Virus record (IMG/VR): IMGVR_UViG_3300012000_002412
Coordinates: 101,276 to 165,275 of that record
Length of the DNA stretch: 64,000 nucleotides
Direction: 5' to 3' (one strand)
From: a virus
The notes under the pieces: generated by a model
What the model saw: the letters and a program-made list of their open reading frames with translations, nothing else
The model's database searches: none
What the model was told of the DNA's origin: nothing
Made by a program: the position numbers and the translations under genes
Shown: positions 1 to 8,454 of the stretch, one piece after another
Layout: the number at the start of each line of letters is the position of its first letter
How positions within the stretch are numbered: the stretch's first letter is position 1

Positions 1-1
1 A

Positions 2-76
2 GTAGAGGTCGCTGGCCGCAGTCTTAAATTTCTTTCAGAAAAACAATATCAAGCAGCTAAAGATTCACTAGATTAA
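2..76 (+). CDS. C-terminal end of an upstream gene (partial)
   Basis: An open frame enters from the left edge and stops at a TAA at 74-76. It gives the last 24 residues of a protein, ending in EKQYQAAKDSLD. The tail is hydrophilic and helical-looking. It is too short to identify. The next gene starts 8 bases later on the same strand. Confidence 0.5.
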   Translation, partial: VEVAGRSLKFLSEKQYQAAKDSLD

Positions 77-83
77 AATAACT

Positions 84-500
84 ATGATAACAAGAGATAA
101 AGTGCTTAGAATTCAAGAAAAGATTAAAGCGGCAGTTGCTCATATTGAGACGGAAGAAAATGTCAAATTTGAATTCGGTTCTATTTCCTTTACGGCTCAA
201 AGATATCAAAATTCCTTTGTTGTAAAGACTTTAGAAAAGAATGATAAAATTGACGGTATTATGGAAAGGACTTGTAAATCTATTGGGTTTACGCAAAATG
301 TTATCGGAATGGAATTTACATATCGAGGTAGCAAATACGAAATTACTGACATTAAAACAAAAAATAGAAAATACCCAGTAATTGCAATCGACCTGAATTC
401 AAAAACAACATATAAGTTCGGAGTGGAATCTGTAAAGAAACTACTTGGTGGCGACAACATTATAAATAGAAATAAAAATTTAGATAAATTAGTCGGATAG
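84..500 (+). CDS. hypothetical phage protein, 138 aa
   Basis: I do not recognise this family. The N-terminal third is helical and charged. The C-terminal half (from about residue 70) is beta-rich, with GMEFTYRGSKYEI and YPVIAIDL, which suggests a small barrel-like fold ending in a short helix (VESVKKLLGG). It starts at an ATG 8 bases after the upstream stop and ends one base before the next ATG (TAG-A-ATG), so the three genes at the left edge are probably one transcript. No signal peptide or membrane segment is seen. Confidence 0.75.
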   Translation: MITRDKVLRIQEKIKAAVAHIETEENVKFEFGSISFTAQRYQNSFVVKTLEKNDKIDGIMERTCKSIGFTQNVIGMEFTYRGSKYEITDIKTKNRKYPVIAIDLNSKTTYKFGVESVKKLLGGDNIINRNKNLDKLVG

Positions 501-501
501 A

Positions 502-900
502 ATGGATGTATATTTAGATGATAAAAAAATTGGATTAAATTGGGGGTTTCCTGAAAAAATCTCTCAATTAAAAAAAAGAGATACAATTACTTTGGATCTC
601 TGTTATTATATTTATGATAACATTGAAAAATTCGGAGATGACTTAGAATTTCTACAACATATTAAAGAAGTCCCGGAAAATATATACGTTTCAAAATCTA
701 ATTACTATTGGTGGGTTTTTGAAGGTTGTAAATTGATTGATAAAAAAATAGAAAAGGATAAAGACTTTCTTGGGTATAATGTAAGAAACGTGGATAAATG
801 GGACTGTAAATTAACATTTTCTTATAAAGGGGTTTATGGTTCTAATAAAAAATCGGTAGTTGAAAGAGATATTAAATTAAAGAAATTATTCAGTGAATAG
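502..900 (+). CDS. hypothetical protein, 132 aa
   Basis: A soluble protein rich in Tyr, Trp and Lys, with no motif I can name. The middle holds KSNYYWWVFEGCKL and the C-terminal part is lysine-rich. Its end overlaps the GTG start of the following glycosyltransferase-like gene by 8 bases, so it is probably translationally coupled to it. Function unknown. Confidence 0.7.
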   Translation: MDVYLDDKKIGLNWGFPEKISQLKKRDTITLDLCYYIYDNIEKFGDDLEFLQHIKEVPENIYVSKSNYYWWVFEGCKLIDKKIEKDKDFLGYNVRNVDKWDCKLTFSYKGVYGSNKKSVVERDIKLKKLFSE

Positions 901-1855
901 AGATTTAATTTTTGTAACGGCTTATTGTCCAACGAAAGAACAACTGGATAGGTTATCAGAATGCGTTGATAGTCTACCCCGAGACAATTTTGATATTGCC
1001 TTAATAAGTCATAGCCATATACCACTTGAAATACAACAAAAATGTCATTATTATATTTTTGACCACTTAAATGAACTTTCAGATGACATTGAGCTTAAAC
1101 ATTTTGAATACCATGTCTCTAAAACTCATCTTCTTAAAACAAAATTATTAAAGAAAACACCATTTTATGGGTTTTCTATCTATAGAATGTTTTCTGCTAT
1201 TTCTAACTTAGCAAAGATATATAATTATGAAAGAATCTATCATGTTGAATATGACTACGTTATCAAAGATAATTCTATTTTTTACAATCATAAAATATTT
1301 TTAGAGAATTATGACTCTGTTTTTTATACTCTAAAACACAATTCAGATATGATATTAGGTGGTCTTAAATCGTTTAGAGTGCATAGTCTACCCTATTTAT
1401 TTGCAAATTACAATAGGTCGGTGATGACAAAATTAATCAAAGAAAATAATCTGAACCCTTTAGAAATATTTACTAAATATATTTTTCAAAAAGCAGGAAA
1501 GCCCCTTTTTATCGATAGTAGTATCGTCAAAGAGAAAGTAGAAACAAAAAAATTTCCTTCACAAAATTTGAACTGGTGTTTTTGTTATAATCAATCAGAT
1601 AATAAAATTTATTTTTTCTATCTAAATTTATTTAATAGTTCTCGAGAGATAAAATTAAAATTCAATCAGTTTATTATTAGAGAAATTGTTGAGGTTAACG
1701 AATATCGGATAGTTGAAATTGGTGATATTGAAAGTATTCAGAATTTGAGTTTAACTATTGACACAACTACTCCTACTGATTTTGATATAACAGAAGATTT
1801 TAAAAATTCAATAAAAAAATATTCACTAATTGAGTTCTTCGGCGAAAATAATTAA
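893..1855 (+). CDS. putative glycosyltransferase-like protein, 320 aa
   Basis: The N-terminus (LIFVTAYCPTKEQLDRL followed by FDIALISHSHIP) is like the opening strand and helix of GT-A glycosyltransferases that begin with a nucleotide-sugar fold. Around residues 120-125 the YHVEYDYVI segment is a plausible acidic metal-binding motif in place of a classical DxD. Residues 230-320 are a separate beta-rich tail. It begins at GTG inside the end of the previous gene and is followed, with overlaps, by a beta-keto acid cleavage-like enzyme and a PglD-like acyltransferase. The set looks like a small sugar- or amine-modification cassette. The family call is by pattern only and the substrate is unknown. 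Confidence 0.55.
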   Translation: MNRDLIFVTAYCPTKEQLDRLSECVDSLPRDNFDIALISHSHIPLEIQQKCHYYIFDHLNELSDDIELKHFEYHVSKTHLLKTKLLKKTPFYGFSIYRMFSAISNLAKIYNYERIYHVEYDYVIKDNSIFYNHKIFLENYDSVFYTLKHNSDMILGGLKSFRVHSLPYLFANYNRSVMTKLIKENNLNPLEIFTKYIFQKAGKPLFIDSSIVKEKVETKKFPSQNLNWCFCYNQSDNKIYFFYLNLFNSSREIKLKFNQFIIREIVEVNEYRIVEIGDIESIQNLSLTIDTTTPTDFDITEDFKNSIKKYSLIEFFGENN

Positions 1856-2663
1856 TTTCACTCCTACTGGTACACAAACAACCAGACAAAACTCGCTTGC
1901 TCCGTTATCTTCAACCGAAATTATAGAATCTGTTGTGGAGGCAAATGAATTAGGTATAACTTTAGTTCATCTCCATGCAAGAGATGAGAATCTACAAAAT
2001 ACTTACAAAGTGGAACATTTTTCAAAAATTGTAGAAGGTATTAGAAAATTTTGCCCAGAACTTGTAATTTGTGTTTCATTATCTGGTAGGAATTTTCCTG
2101 AATTAGAAAAAAGGTCTGAAGTTTTACAACTAAGGCCTGATATGGCATCGCTTACACTATCATCTTTGAATTTTCAAACTGGTGCATCGATCAATCAACC
2201 GGAAATGATTTTGTCACTTATTGAACAAATGAATAAGTGGGGTGTGATTGCTGAACTTGAATGTTTTGATACTGGGATGATTAATATGGCAAACAACCTA
2301 ATTAAAAGGGGGTTGGTAAAGCCCCCTTATTATTTTAACGTAATTTTGGGAAATCTCTACAACTGTCAGTCAGACATTTTCTCAGTTGCTAATATAAAAA
2401 GTTCTTTACCTACAAATTGTATAACAACTGTTGGTGGTATCGCAAGTCAACAATTAAGGAGTAATATTTACGGCCTAATTGATTTTGATGGAATTAGAAT
2501 AGGTTTAGAAGATAATCTTCTTTTTAGACGGGGTGAAAAAGCAACTAATTCAGATTTAATTAAAAGAATTCATATAATTATGAAACAATTGGATTTATCA
2601 ACAATGACCTCGAAAGAATTTAGAAATTTAGGATATGAAAACAGATTTACTCATATTAGGTAA
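1830..2663 (+). CDS. beta-keto acid cleavage enzyme (BKACE / DUF849 / Kce-like)
   Basis: The protein has the pattern of the BKACE family, zinc TIM-barrel enzymes that transfer a beta-keto acid's acyl part to CoA and release acetoacetate. Visible marks are an early TPTG, the metal-binding LVHLHARDEN near residues 45-54, the VICVSLSGR strand, and a late IRIGLEDN loop that matches the family's VRVGxEDN motif. Length (277 aa) is normal. The start is a TTG inside the end of the glycosyltransferase gene (26-base overlap); no ATG lies further upstream in frame. The next gene overlaps its end by 29 bases. Such an enzyme is very unusual in a phage. The actual substrate cannot be told from sequence. 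Confidence 0.8.
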   Translation: MSSSAKIINFTPTGTQTTRQNSLAPLSSTEIIESVVEANELGITLVHLHARDENLQNTYKVEHFSKIVEGIRKFCPELVICVSLSGRNFPELEKRSEVLQLRPDMASLTLSSLNFQTGASINQPEMILSLIEQMNKWGVIAELECFDTGMINMANNLIKRGLVKPPYYFNVILGNLYNCQSDIFSVANIKSSLPTNCITTVGGIASQQLRSNIYGLIDFDGIRIGLEDNLLFRRGEKATNSDLIKRIHIIMKQLDLSTMTSKEFRNLGYENRFTHIR

Positions 2664-3267
2664 AGGAGAAGATATCATCACAATGATATTGGACAACTTG
2701 AGCTCTTCTGGAATTTCTGAAGACATTACTATATTTAACAATTTAGACTTGCCAATAATATCTAAAGTAGAACATCCTGATTTTAGATTAAATTTTCTAA
2801 GTAAACTTAATATTTTTGATTATAATAGTTGGATTCTTGGTCTTTATAAGCCAGAGTTTAAAAAAAAGATTATTGAAAGTTTACAAATTTATGATAGCGA
2901 TAGATTTATCAGCGTTATACACAACGGATTCAACATTTCTAAAACATCGCAATTAGGTAAGGGTTGTCTTATAAATTGCGGAGTTTCAATTGCTGCTCAA
3001 ACAACTTTAGGTAATTTTGTTTCAGTCAATAGAAATTCTTCAATTGGTCACCACACTCAAATTTCTGACTATGTTTCTATCAACCCCGGATGTAATATAG
3101 CAGGTCATTGTTACATCGGTGAATCAACCACTATCGGAATGGGTAGTCAAATATTAAATGGTGTAACTATCGGCAAAAACGTAGTTATCGGAGCCGGTTC
3201 AATAGTCACAAGGGATATACCAGATGGTGTTGTTGCTTGGGGTAGTCCTTGTAAAATCAAAAAATAA
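2635..3267 (+). CDS. PglD/NeuD-like left-handed beta-helix acyltransferase
   Basis: Residues 1-95 form a short Rossmann-like N-terminal domain (LLILGKGEDI). Residues 95-210 are a hexapeptide-repeat left-handed beta-helix (LGKGCLINCGVSIAAQTTLG, then IGESTTIGMGSQILNGVTIG), ending in the usual VTRDIPDGVVAWGSPCKI. This is the build of PglD and NeuD, which N- or O-acetylate UDP-sugars or sialic acids. The histidine in SSIGHHTQISDY is at the expected place for the catalytic His. It overlaps the BKACE gene by 29 bases. It probably acts with the glycosyltransferase upstream; the acceptor is unknown. Confidence 0.8.
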   Translation: MKTDLLILGKGEDIITMILDNLSSSGISEDITIFNNLDLPIISKVEHPDFRLNFLSKLNIFDYNSWILGLYKPEFKKKIIESLQIYDSDRFISVIHNGFNISKTSQLGKGCLINCGVSIAAQTTLGNFVSVNRNSSIGHHTQISDYVSINPGCNIAGHCYIGESTTIGMGSQILNGVTIGKNVVIGAGSIVTRDIPDGVVAWGSPCKIKK

Positions 3268-3279
3268 TCACTAAATTTG
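3248..3279 (+). promoter_or_regulatory. host-type promoter before RNA ligase gene
   Basis: CTTG at 3248-3251, a 20-base gap and TAAATTTG at 3272-3279 fit the Bacteroidetes TTTG / TAnnTTTG promoter with one mismatch. The TTG start of the ligase follows 17 bases later. Confidence 0.45.
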
Positions 3280-3296
3280 TTGGCATCTTCCCAAAA

Positions 3297-4580
3297 TTGA
3301 AAAAGAGTTATCACATACCGTCTTATCAACAGGCCGTCGCATTATGTCAATATGTCGATAGTCCTTTCTATGAAACAAAAATTGAAGTAAATGGTTTTGG
3401 TGTTTCTATTTTCAATTATAGACTTGCTCAGTATTCGGATTTTAAAGCACCTATTTTCGAACAGCCAAAACTTAAAGGTTTTGAAATGAGAGGTCTTACT
3501 TTTGTCTTCAATAAAGATGGTAGTCTTTATAATAGATACGTGCTACTTGAAAAGTTCTTTAACTTAAATCAGGTCGCTGATTCAATGTATTCTGTTGTTA
3601 AAGACTATAAAATAAGATATGTTAATGGTAAAGAAGATGGATCAATTGCGACATTTATAAAGTTACCTAATGGTGAAATATTAGGTAAATCAAAAATGGG
3701 ATTTGATAATACCCAAGCAAATGGAATTAATAGAATTTACAAAACAAATCCTGATGTTAGGGCATTCGTGAATTTTTGTTTAGATGGTGATATAGTCCCT
3801 ATTTTTGAATATGTATCTCCTCAAAACCGTATAGTTCTGAGATACCCAAAAGAAGAACTTATACTTCTTCGACTTAGGGATAATAAGACTGGAAAACATA
3901 TTGATATAAAAGACCACTTAGATAAAATTGGTTCAATTAAGATTGCTCAATTCGAAGATGTGTGCACACTAGAAGATTTGATTGAAAAATCTAAATCAGA
4001 AGTTGATAAAGAAGGTTGGGTTGTTCAATTTGAAAATGGTCAAATGATTAAGATTAAAACCGACTGGTATAGAAATCTACATTCTATTTATACAAATGAT
4101 ATTTATAGAGAACATATTATTATTGGATATATCTTAGATGATGTAATTGATGATGTAGTTTCTCAAATTACAGAAGATGAAAAAGAAACACATTTGAGAA
4201 TTCAAAAGATAATCTCTATTGTGAAAAAGACATTAAAAGATAAAGTAGATGAAATACAATTGACATATCAAGAATATGTTGAATCTGGTTTGTCTAAAAA
4301 AGACTACGCTTCTGGTAATAAAACAAATTCTAATTTTCGATTTGTTATGAATATGGATAAAGCCCAAAAACTTAAATCAATGTCCAAAGAAGAGATATTG
4401 GATATTTATGAAGATATTGAATTCTATGAAAGGTCTCTAAAAAGATGTCAGCCTTATGAAATGGTAGTTGAGTGGTTAAGGGATAAGACAAAGAGGTTAG
4501 AAATAGCCAGAGCATGGTTAAAGAGTAAAGACTCGACGCTATTTTTTAGAGAACCGCAGGATTTTGAAGAGGATAATTAA
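3297..4580 (+). CDS. rnlA: T4 Rnl1-type RNA ligase
   Basis: This ATP-dependent RNA ligase seals 3'-OH and 5'-phosphate ends. The nucleotidyltransferase motif I is KEDGS, with the lysine nucleophile at residue 112. Before it lies GFEMRGLTFVF, as in T4 RnlA. Motif III/IIIa corresponds to IVPIFEYVSPQNRIVLRY, and EGWVVQF plus IKIKTDWY fit motifs IV and V. The helical C-terminal domain (about 300-427) matches the specificity domain of Rnl1. Length is close to the T4 enzyme. The start is TTG with no better upstream codon. In T4 this enzyme repairs tRNA cut by host anticodon nucleases; a 2H phosphoesterase and a cyclic-phosphate receiver-like protein elsewhere in this window may belong to the same repair theme. 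Confidence 0.9.
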   Translation: MKKSYHIPSYQQAVALCQYVDSPFYETKIEVNGFGVSIFNYRLAQYSDFKAPIFEQPKLKGFEMRGLTFVFNKDGSLYNRYVLLEKFFNLNQVADSMYSVVKDYKIRYVNGKEDGSIATFIKLPNGEILGKSKMGFDNTQANGINRIYKTNPDVRAFVNFCLDGDIVPIFEYVSPQNRIVLRYPKEELILLRLRDNKTGKHIDIKDHLDKIGSIKIAQFEDVCTLEDLIEKSKSEVDKEGWVVQFENGQMIKIKTDWYRNLHSIYTNDIYREHIIIGYILDDVIDDVVSQITEDEKETHLRIQKIISIVKKTLKDKVDEIQLTYQEYVESGLSKKDYASGNKTNSNFRFVMNMDKAQKLKSMSKEEILDIYEDIEFYERSLKRCQPYEMVVEWLRDKTKRLEIARAWLKSKDSTLFFREPQDFEEDN

Positions 4581-4600
4581 GATAAGTTTTTAACTCTTTT

Positions 4601-4613
4601 TTTTATATATAGA
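4601..4613 (+). promoter_or_regulatory. late-type promoter box
   Basis: TTTTATATATAGA ends 3 bases before the ATG at 4617. Confidence 0.5.
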
Positions 4614-4616
4614 GTT

Positions 4617-5429
4617 ATGAAGATTAAAAATTATTCAGAATTTATCTTAGAAGAAATTATTAATATGCCAAGTTGGCCATCGTTAGGTAATTCCGATAAA
4701 AACGGATATGTACTTCCTATGTTGTTGTGGGTTTATGATGTCTGTGAAGGTTCTTTTAGGGAAGGTGATTATGAGTCAGAAATTTCAGCAACTGGTGTTA
4801 AGTTAGTTAAGAAGTGGAATTTAGAAGGTGGTTTATCTGGATCTTATTTTAGATTTGAAAGTGAAAGAAGAGGAATTATTTTTACACACTTGAATGGGGT
4901 GAATTTAGAATTCTGTGATTCCAAACCATCAGGATATCAATTACCAGAAGATATTGAGAGTAGAGCTACTGGTTTATTTGAAAAATATAATTTAGGAAGT
5001 CCTATTTTTGCAATAGTTGTTAAAGATTTTGAAGATGGTGTCAAAGTAGCCACAACTGGTTCTAACTGGCATCTGATAAAAAAGTTAGGTATTAAAAGAT
5101 TAGGTATATCAACATATAAAGGTTTTGTTAGAGAATTGAATATTCCGCTTTATAGTGATGATACACAAACACCTGAATCAAAAGAGGCTATTTGGAAAAA
5201 ACTTATACAAGATGAAACCTGTGAAATAGTAGGTTGGTCTCAGAATCAAAAAGTTGAATTACCCATTGAAATGATAAATGGTAATCCTTATTATAAAGGG
5301 GGTATTCCAATTTATTTTGGTGATGCAGAAATAAATAGACAAACATTAGACTTGGTCGGTGAAGATGAAGATAAATATCTTAAAATGAAATCTTTGACAA
5401 AAAACTTGAAACTTAAATCTGTAAAATGA
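4617..5429 (+). CDS. targeting-peptide (CTS) cargo protein, 270 aa
   Basis: The N-terminus MKIKNYSEFILE is one of the clearest copies of the shared peptide and matches T4's YQEFIAE core (YSEFILE); a prohead-protease cut after Glu12 is predicted. The rest is an unrecognised soluble domain with a WNLEGGLSGSYFRFE segment near residues 63-77; a similar EGGL-x-x-S-Y stretch occurs in the cargo protein at 21642-22739. It opens a run of same-strand cargo genes; its stop overlaps the next ATG by 4 bases. A late-type box sits just upstream. I infer packaging into the capsid; the activity is unknown. Confidence 0.8.
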   Translation: MKIKNYSEFILEEIINMPSWPSLGNSDKNGYVLPMLLWVYDVCEGSFREGDYESEISATGVKLVKKWNLEGGLSGSYFRFESERRGIIFTHLNGVNLEFCDSKPSGYQLPEDIESRATGLFEKYNLGSPIFAIVVKDFEDGVKVATTGSNWHLIKKLGIKRLGISTYKGFVRELNIPLYSDDTQTPESKEAIWKKLIQDETCEIVGWSQNQKVELPIEMINGNPYYKGGIPIYFGDAEINRQTLDLVGEDEDKYLKMKSLTKNLKLKSVK

Positions 5430-6202
5430 GACACTTAAAAACATATAAATTATTTGAATTCAAAAATTTAGATTCTTTAGCAAATCAATTCTTAGATGAA
5501 TATTCCTATCAATATGACCTGAGATTAGGTAAGCCTTTTGATAAAGAAAAGGCAAATTGTTCTTGGTTTACAAAAGAATTTTATAACTGGTCTAAGTCAA
5601 AATCAATAGATGTCGAAATAGTTTATTTTGATTCAGATAGAGAAGCTCACATTGCTCCTATGATTGATGGACAAATTATTGACTTCTCGGTGAAACAATT
5701 TACTAAGAATACAGAAGATGATTATTTAATTCTAACACCAGAAGATTATTCTAAATGGGGATATTTGGAATATGAAATATTAGATGAATTTCCTCATTGG
5801 GCAACGGTTAGAGCCGCAGACAAAAGAGTAGAGTTTATTAAATGGGTGGATTTCAAAAAGACCGAAATGTATGACTGTTTAAAAAAAGCATATTTTAGTT
5901 TTGACAGCAAAGAAGATGAAATGGAATGGGGTGTATCAGATATTAATCAATATGATGTTGATAGGGGTTCATATTTTTGCACAACAGATAATTGCATCAC
6001 ACATTATAGAGATAATCCTGGATACAGTGGAGAAGATGATTTCCAGTTAGATGATATGACAATTATTGCACTGTCTGATGATTACGCTATGTATGATGAA
6101 GGGGTGAGAGATTTTATTTTACAAAGAGCAGATGGTTTTTATTGTCCAGAATTTGATACCTATGGTTTGGTTATTTGGAATAAAAATTTAATAAAAAGAT
6201 GA
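5426..6202 (+). CDS. targeting-peptide (CTS) cargo protein, 258 aa
   Basis: It begins MRHLKTYKLFE, the commonest form of the shared peptide here, with a predicted cut after LFE (the L-x-E rule of T4 gp21). The mature part is acidic and aromatic. Residues 30-85 contain KANCSWFTKEFYNWSKS and IAPMIDGQIIDFSVKQF. The Cys/His arrangement is reminiscent of papain-like folds (NCSW then HIAPMIDGQIIDF), but I cannot assign a catalytic set with confidence. It overlaps both neighbours by 4 bases, so it is co-translated with them. Confidence 0.75.
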   Translation: MRHLKTYKLFEFKNLDSLANQFLDEYSYQYDLRLGKPFDKEKANCSWFTKEFYNWSKSKSIDVEIVYFDSDREAHIAPMIDGQIIDFSVKQFTKNTEDDYLILTPEDYSKWGYLEYEILDEFPHWATVRAADKRVEFIKWVDFKKTEMYDCLKKAYFSFDSKEDEMEWGVSDINQYDVDRGSYFCTTDNCITHYRDNPGYSGEDDFQLDDMTIIALSDDYAMYDEGVRDFILQRADGFYCPEFDTYGLVIWNKNLIKR

Positions 6203-6612
6203 AGAGTTTAAGGACATTTGTAAAATTTAATGAGAATTTGTCAAATCAGAAACTTCAACAATTTAGAGAAGACGAGGTTTTTATTTTACAAACATTTTTA
6301 GATCTACAGTATGACGGATATCGGGTAAGAGTGGCTGATGATGTAATTGCAAAATCTTTTTTAATAACCGAGCCGATGCCTGGTTTTGTTATACAGCGTC
6401 AAAGAACAGGATATTCAAGTCCATATTTTAAATTATCGGACGTAAAACATGAACTTCTACAAATCAAATCTTACTTAGATGATAGATGGTTCAAGTGTGG
6501 AGTCGTTTTTGTTGGTGACCCTGAAAGAATCGAGGTTGAAATAGACGAAGAAGATTATGATTTGTTGGGTGAACAGGAAATTGTAAATTTAGTTGTATTT
6601 TTTAATATATAA
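6199..6612 (+). CDS. targeting-peptide (CTS) cargo protein, 137 aa
   Basis: The N-terminus MKSLRTFVKFNE is a variant of the shared peptide. The remainder (residues 15-137) has no motif I recognise. It is acidic towards the end (VEIDEEDYDLLGEQE) with a hydrophobic tail. It overlaps the previous gene by 4 bases and is followed after 3 bases by the GTG of the dehydratase-like gene, consistent with one operon of packaged proteins. Confidence 0.7.
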   Translation: MKSLRTFVKFNENLSNQKLQQFREDEVFILQTFLDLQYDGYRVRVADDVIAKSFLITEPMPGFVIQRQRTGYSSPYFKLSDVKHELLQIKSYLDDRWFKCGVVFVGDPERIEVEIDEEDYDLLGEQEIVNLVVFFNI

Positions 6613-6615
6613 TTA

Positions 6616-6888
6616 GTGAATCACCTAACACCTTATAAATTATTTGAATCAAACCAAACCTGGTCAGAAATCAATGGAAAACTCCAAAGGGAATTTGGAT
6701 TTAGTGATTTTCAGCAAGCATTAGAATTCATAAATGAAATTGCAAAAATATGTGAATCCGAAAATCACCATCCTGAAATAAACTGGGCTTATAACAAAGT
6801 AATACTTAAATTATCTACTCACGATGCTGGTGATATTATTACCCAAAAAGATATAAAATTGGCAGAACTAATAGATGAAGTGGCTTAA
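6616..6888 (+). CDS. pterin-4a-carbinolamine dehydratase-like protein with targeting peptide
   Basis: Residues 1-11 (MNHLTPYKLFE) are the shared targeting peptide. The rest is a short, complete DCoH/PhhB-type domain: W near residue 16, LQREFGFSDFQQALEFINEI, then the active-site pattern E-x3-HHP-x5-Y-x9-H-x9-D (SENHHPEINWAYNKV, then THD). All signature residues are present. Known enzymes dehydrate 4a-hydroxytetrahydropterin after aromatic amino acid hydroxylation, and some act as transcription-factor dimerisation partners. The GTG start is fixed by the targeting peptide. The next cargo gene starts 14 bases before its stop. Both the fold in a phage and its fusion to the peptide are unusual. Confidence 0.85.
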   Translation: MNHLTPYKLFESNQTWSEINGKLQREFGFSDFQQALEFINEIAKICESENHHPEINWAYNKVILKLSTHDAGDIITQKDIKLAELIDEVA

Positions 6889-7639
6889 GAAATAAAAAGT
6901 ATTTGAAAATTATAGTAGATTTGGATCCAGAACTATTACTGAGTCGGAATTTGATAAAATCAGAAAAGAAAATTGTAAAAATTGGACTCGTGTCGAAAGT
7001 GAACTTTTTCGTGGTATGCCTGACTTAGGAGACTTTGTTTTTGTGGATCCAAAACTGGGTGATTTTAGAAGTTCAATTGAAGATACAAATTTACACTTGG
7101 AGTTAATGTCTAATCTTCCGAGTTGGAAAGATTATCCAAGATACGATAGATGTGTTATTGGTGGTTCACCAGGAGCCGTTGGTTCTTACGGAGATGCTAT
7201 TTATGAAGTCATTCCATTCGACGGGGTAAAAATTGCAATTTGCCCCTATAGAACTATTTGGGAATCTTTTGGAAATGATGATGATGACTGGGGTGGAGAT
7301 GTTTATTTAGTTGAACATTTTTTAGATGCTATTGGACTATTCCCTGCCTGGATACAAGTCGGTGGTGACACACTACAAAATAGATTAAATAAAATTTCAA
7401 AATTCAATTTAGAAAAAAAAGACGTCAGGTCGTTTATTGAAAGATGTGGTGATGATCTGAAAAAAAGTCCGGATTCAATAACTGGTGAAGATTGTTTTAA
7501 TTTTATTAATAATTATATCTTTAATCCCCAAGTTAGGGGCTTTAAGGTGTTAAACTATGATGAGGACTTTAGAATAGAAAATAAAAAACAATTTTGGACA
7601 GAAGGGCCAGTTTTGTTACTTCGGGGTAGTTTATCTTAA
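6875..7639 (+). pseudogene. targeting-peptide cargo gene interrupted by an in-frame TAA
   Basis: An ATG at 6875 gives MKWLKK, then TAA at 6893-6895, then KVFENYSRF and an open frame to 7639. Where the TAA lies, related peptides have an aromatic (MKHLKRYKLFE), so a TAT/TAC to TAA change would explain it. The frame is open on both sides of the stop. Without readthrough, the first in-frame ATG is at 7016, giving a 207-aa protein without the peptide. The downstream domain has FDGVKIAICPYRTIWESFG, an acidic GNDDDDWGGDVYLVEHF stretch and no known family. It may be a nonsense mutation, a sequencing error or a readthrough site. Other genes use TAA as a true stop. Confidence 0.65.
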
Positions 7640-7647
7640 AAAGATAA

Positions 7648-7659
7648 TTAATATATAAA
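7648..7659 (+). promoter_or_regulatory. late-type promoter box
   Basis: An exact TTAATATATAAA, 4 bases before the ATG at 7664. Confidence 0.55.
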
Positions 7660-7663
7660 AATT

Positions 7664-8110
7664 ATGAGACATATAAATAACTTCAGACTATTTGAGAATC
7701 TGTCAGCAAATGAAGATTATATCACACTATCACATTTTCTGTATGATTTATTCGATAAATGGGATATAGTAAAATGCACCGGTGAAACTTTCAGCGAAGA
7801 AGTTCACCCATATGGATATGATAGCCCCGGTTATCCGGTTCACAAATTCTGGACATTTCGGTCAAAAAATTGGGACCCGGTTCTTGATCCAGTCATGGAT
7901 TCTACAGATATCGAAAAAATAAAGGATTTAGTGATTTATAACATAAAACAAAATGAAATAGGACAATTTAAGTTAGAATTAGACCAGATTTTAGACGACG
8001 TTAGAGCAGTTATTGATAAGGGAATTTTAGTATCCGCTGAGAACAGCTACGAATTTGTTGACTACATTTTAAAAATTCAGAACTACCCAGCATTGACTTC
8101 TAATTCATAA
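7664..8110 (+). CDS. targeting-peptide (CTS) cargo protein, 148 aa
   Basis: It starts MRHINNFRLFE, with a predicted cut after LFE. The mature part of about 137 residues contains VHPYGYDSPGYPVHKFWTF and a helical C-terminal half (LELDQILDDVRAVID). No family is recognised. It has its own late-type box and is the last plus-strand gene of this cargo block, facing the minus-strand gene at 8125. Confidence 0.7.
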   Translation: MRHINNFRLFENLSANEDYITLSHFLYDLFDKWDIVKCTGETFSEEVHPYGYDSPGYPVHKFWTFRSKNWDPVLDPVMDSTDIEKIKDLVIYNIKQNEIGQFKLELDQILDDVRAVIDKGILVSAENSYEFVDYILKIQNYPALTSNS

Positions 8111-8124
8111 CGCGGATACCGGGT

Positions 8125-8409
8125 TTAAAAACTCCTAAAATCTCTAACACCTCCTATATTTTGTAGAATAGGGTATGCATTTTTTAAGCCTATTTTTGAT
8201 TGTGGTATTGTTATTTTTTTTAAATCAGTTGTATCATTCATTAAATCTGGATACTCGGTAAATAAGTTTATTAAAAATTGCATATTTTCTTCTTCAGATT
8301 TATCTTTATCCCAAAGATGTAAAAGATGTGTTTTATTTTTTTCAATAAATTCTACAACGTCTTTATTAATGATTGGATTCCAAAGAGAAAATTCTTTTAA
8401 AAATTTCAT
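8125..8409 (-). CDS. targeting-peptide-like cargo protein, 94 aa
   Basis: The N-terminus MKFLKEFSLWN follows the start of the shared peptide (MKxLKxFxL) but has Asn where most have Glu, so processing is uncertain. The rest is helical and acidic (WDKDKSEEENMQFLINLFTEY) and ends in DFRSF. No TATATA box lies immediately upstream. It is convergent with the gene ending at 8110. Confidence 0.6.
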   Translation of the reverse strand: MKFLKEFSLWNPIINKDVVEFIEKNKTHLLHLWDKDKSEEENMQFLINLFTEYPDLMNDTTDLKKITIPQSKIGLKNAYPILQNIGGVRDFRSF

Positions 8410-8454
8410 AATTATTTTAATTTGAAAACTCTAATCTAAAGAAGTATTTTTATT

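Noticed and set aside
5426-6202. A papain-like cysteine protease in the cargo block
   Set aside because: A Cys and a His occur in a suggestive order, but spacing and flanking motifs do not match any family I can name.
6875-7639. Stop codon reassignment (TAA read as an amino acid)
   Set aside because: Dozens of genes here end at TAA in the expected place, and TAG and TGA are also used as ordinary stops.
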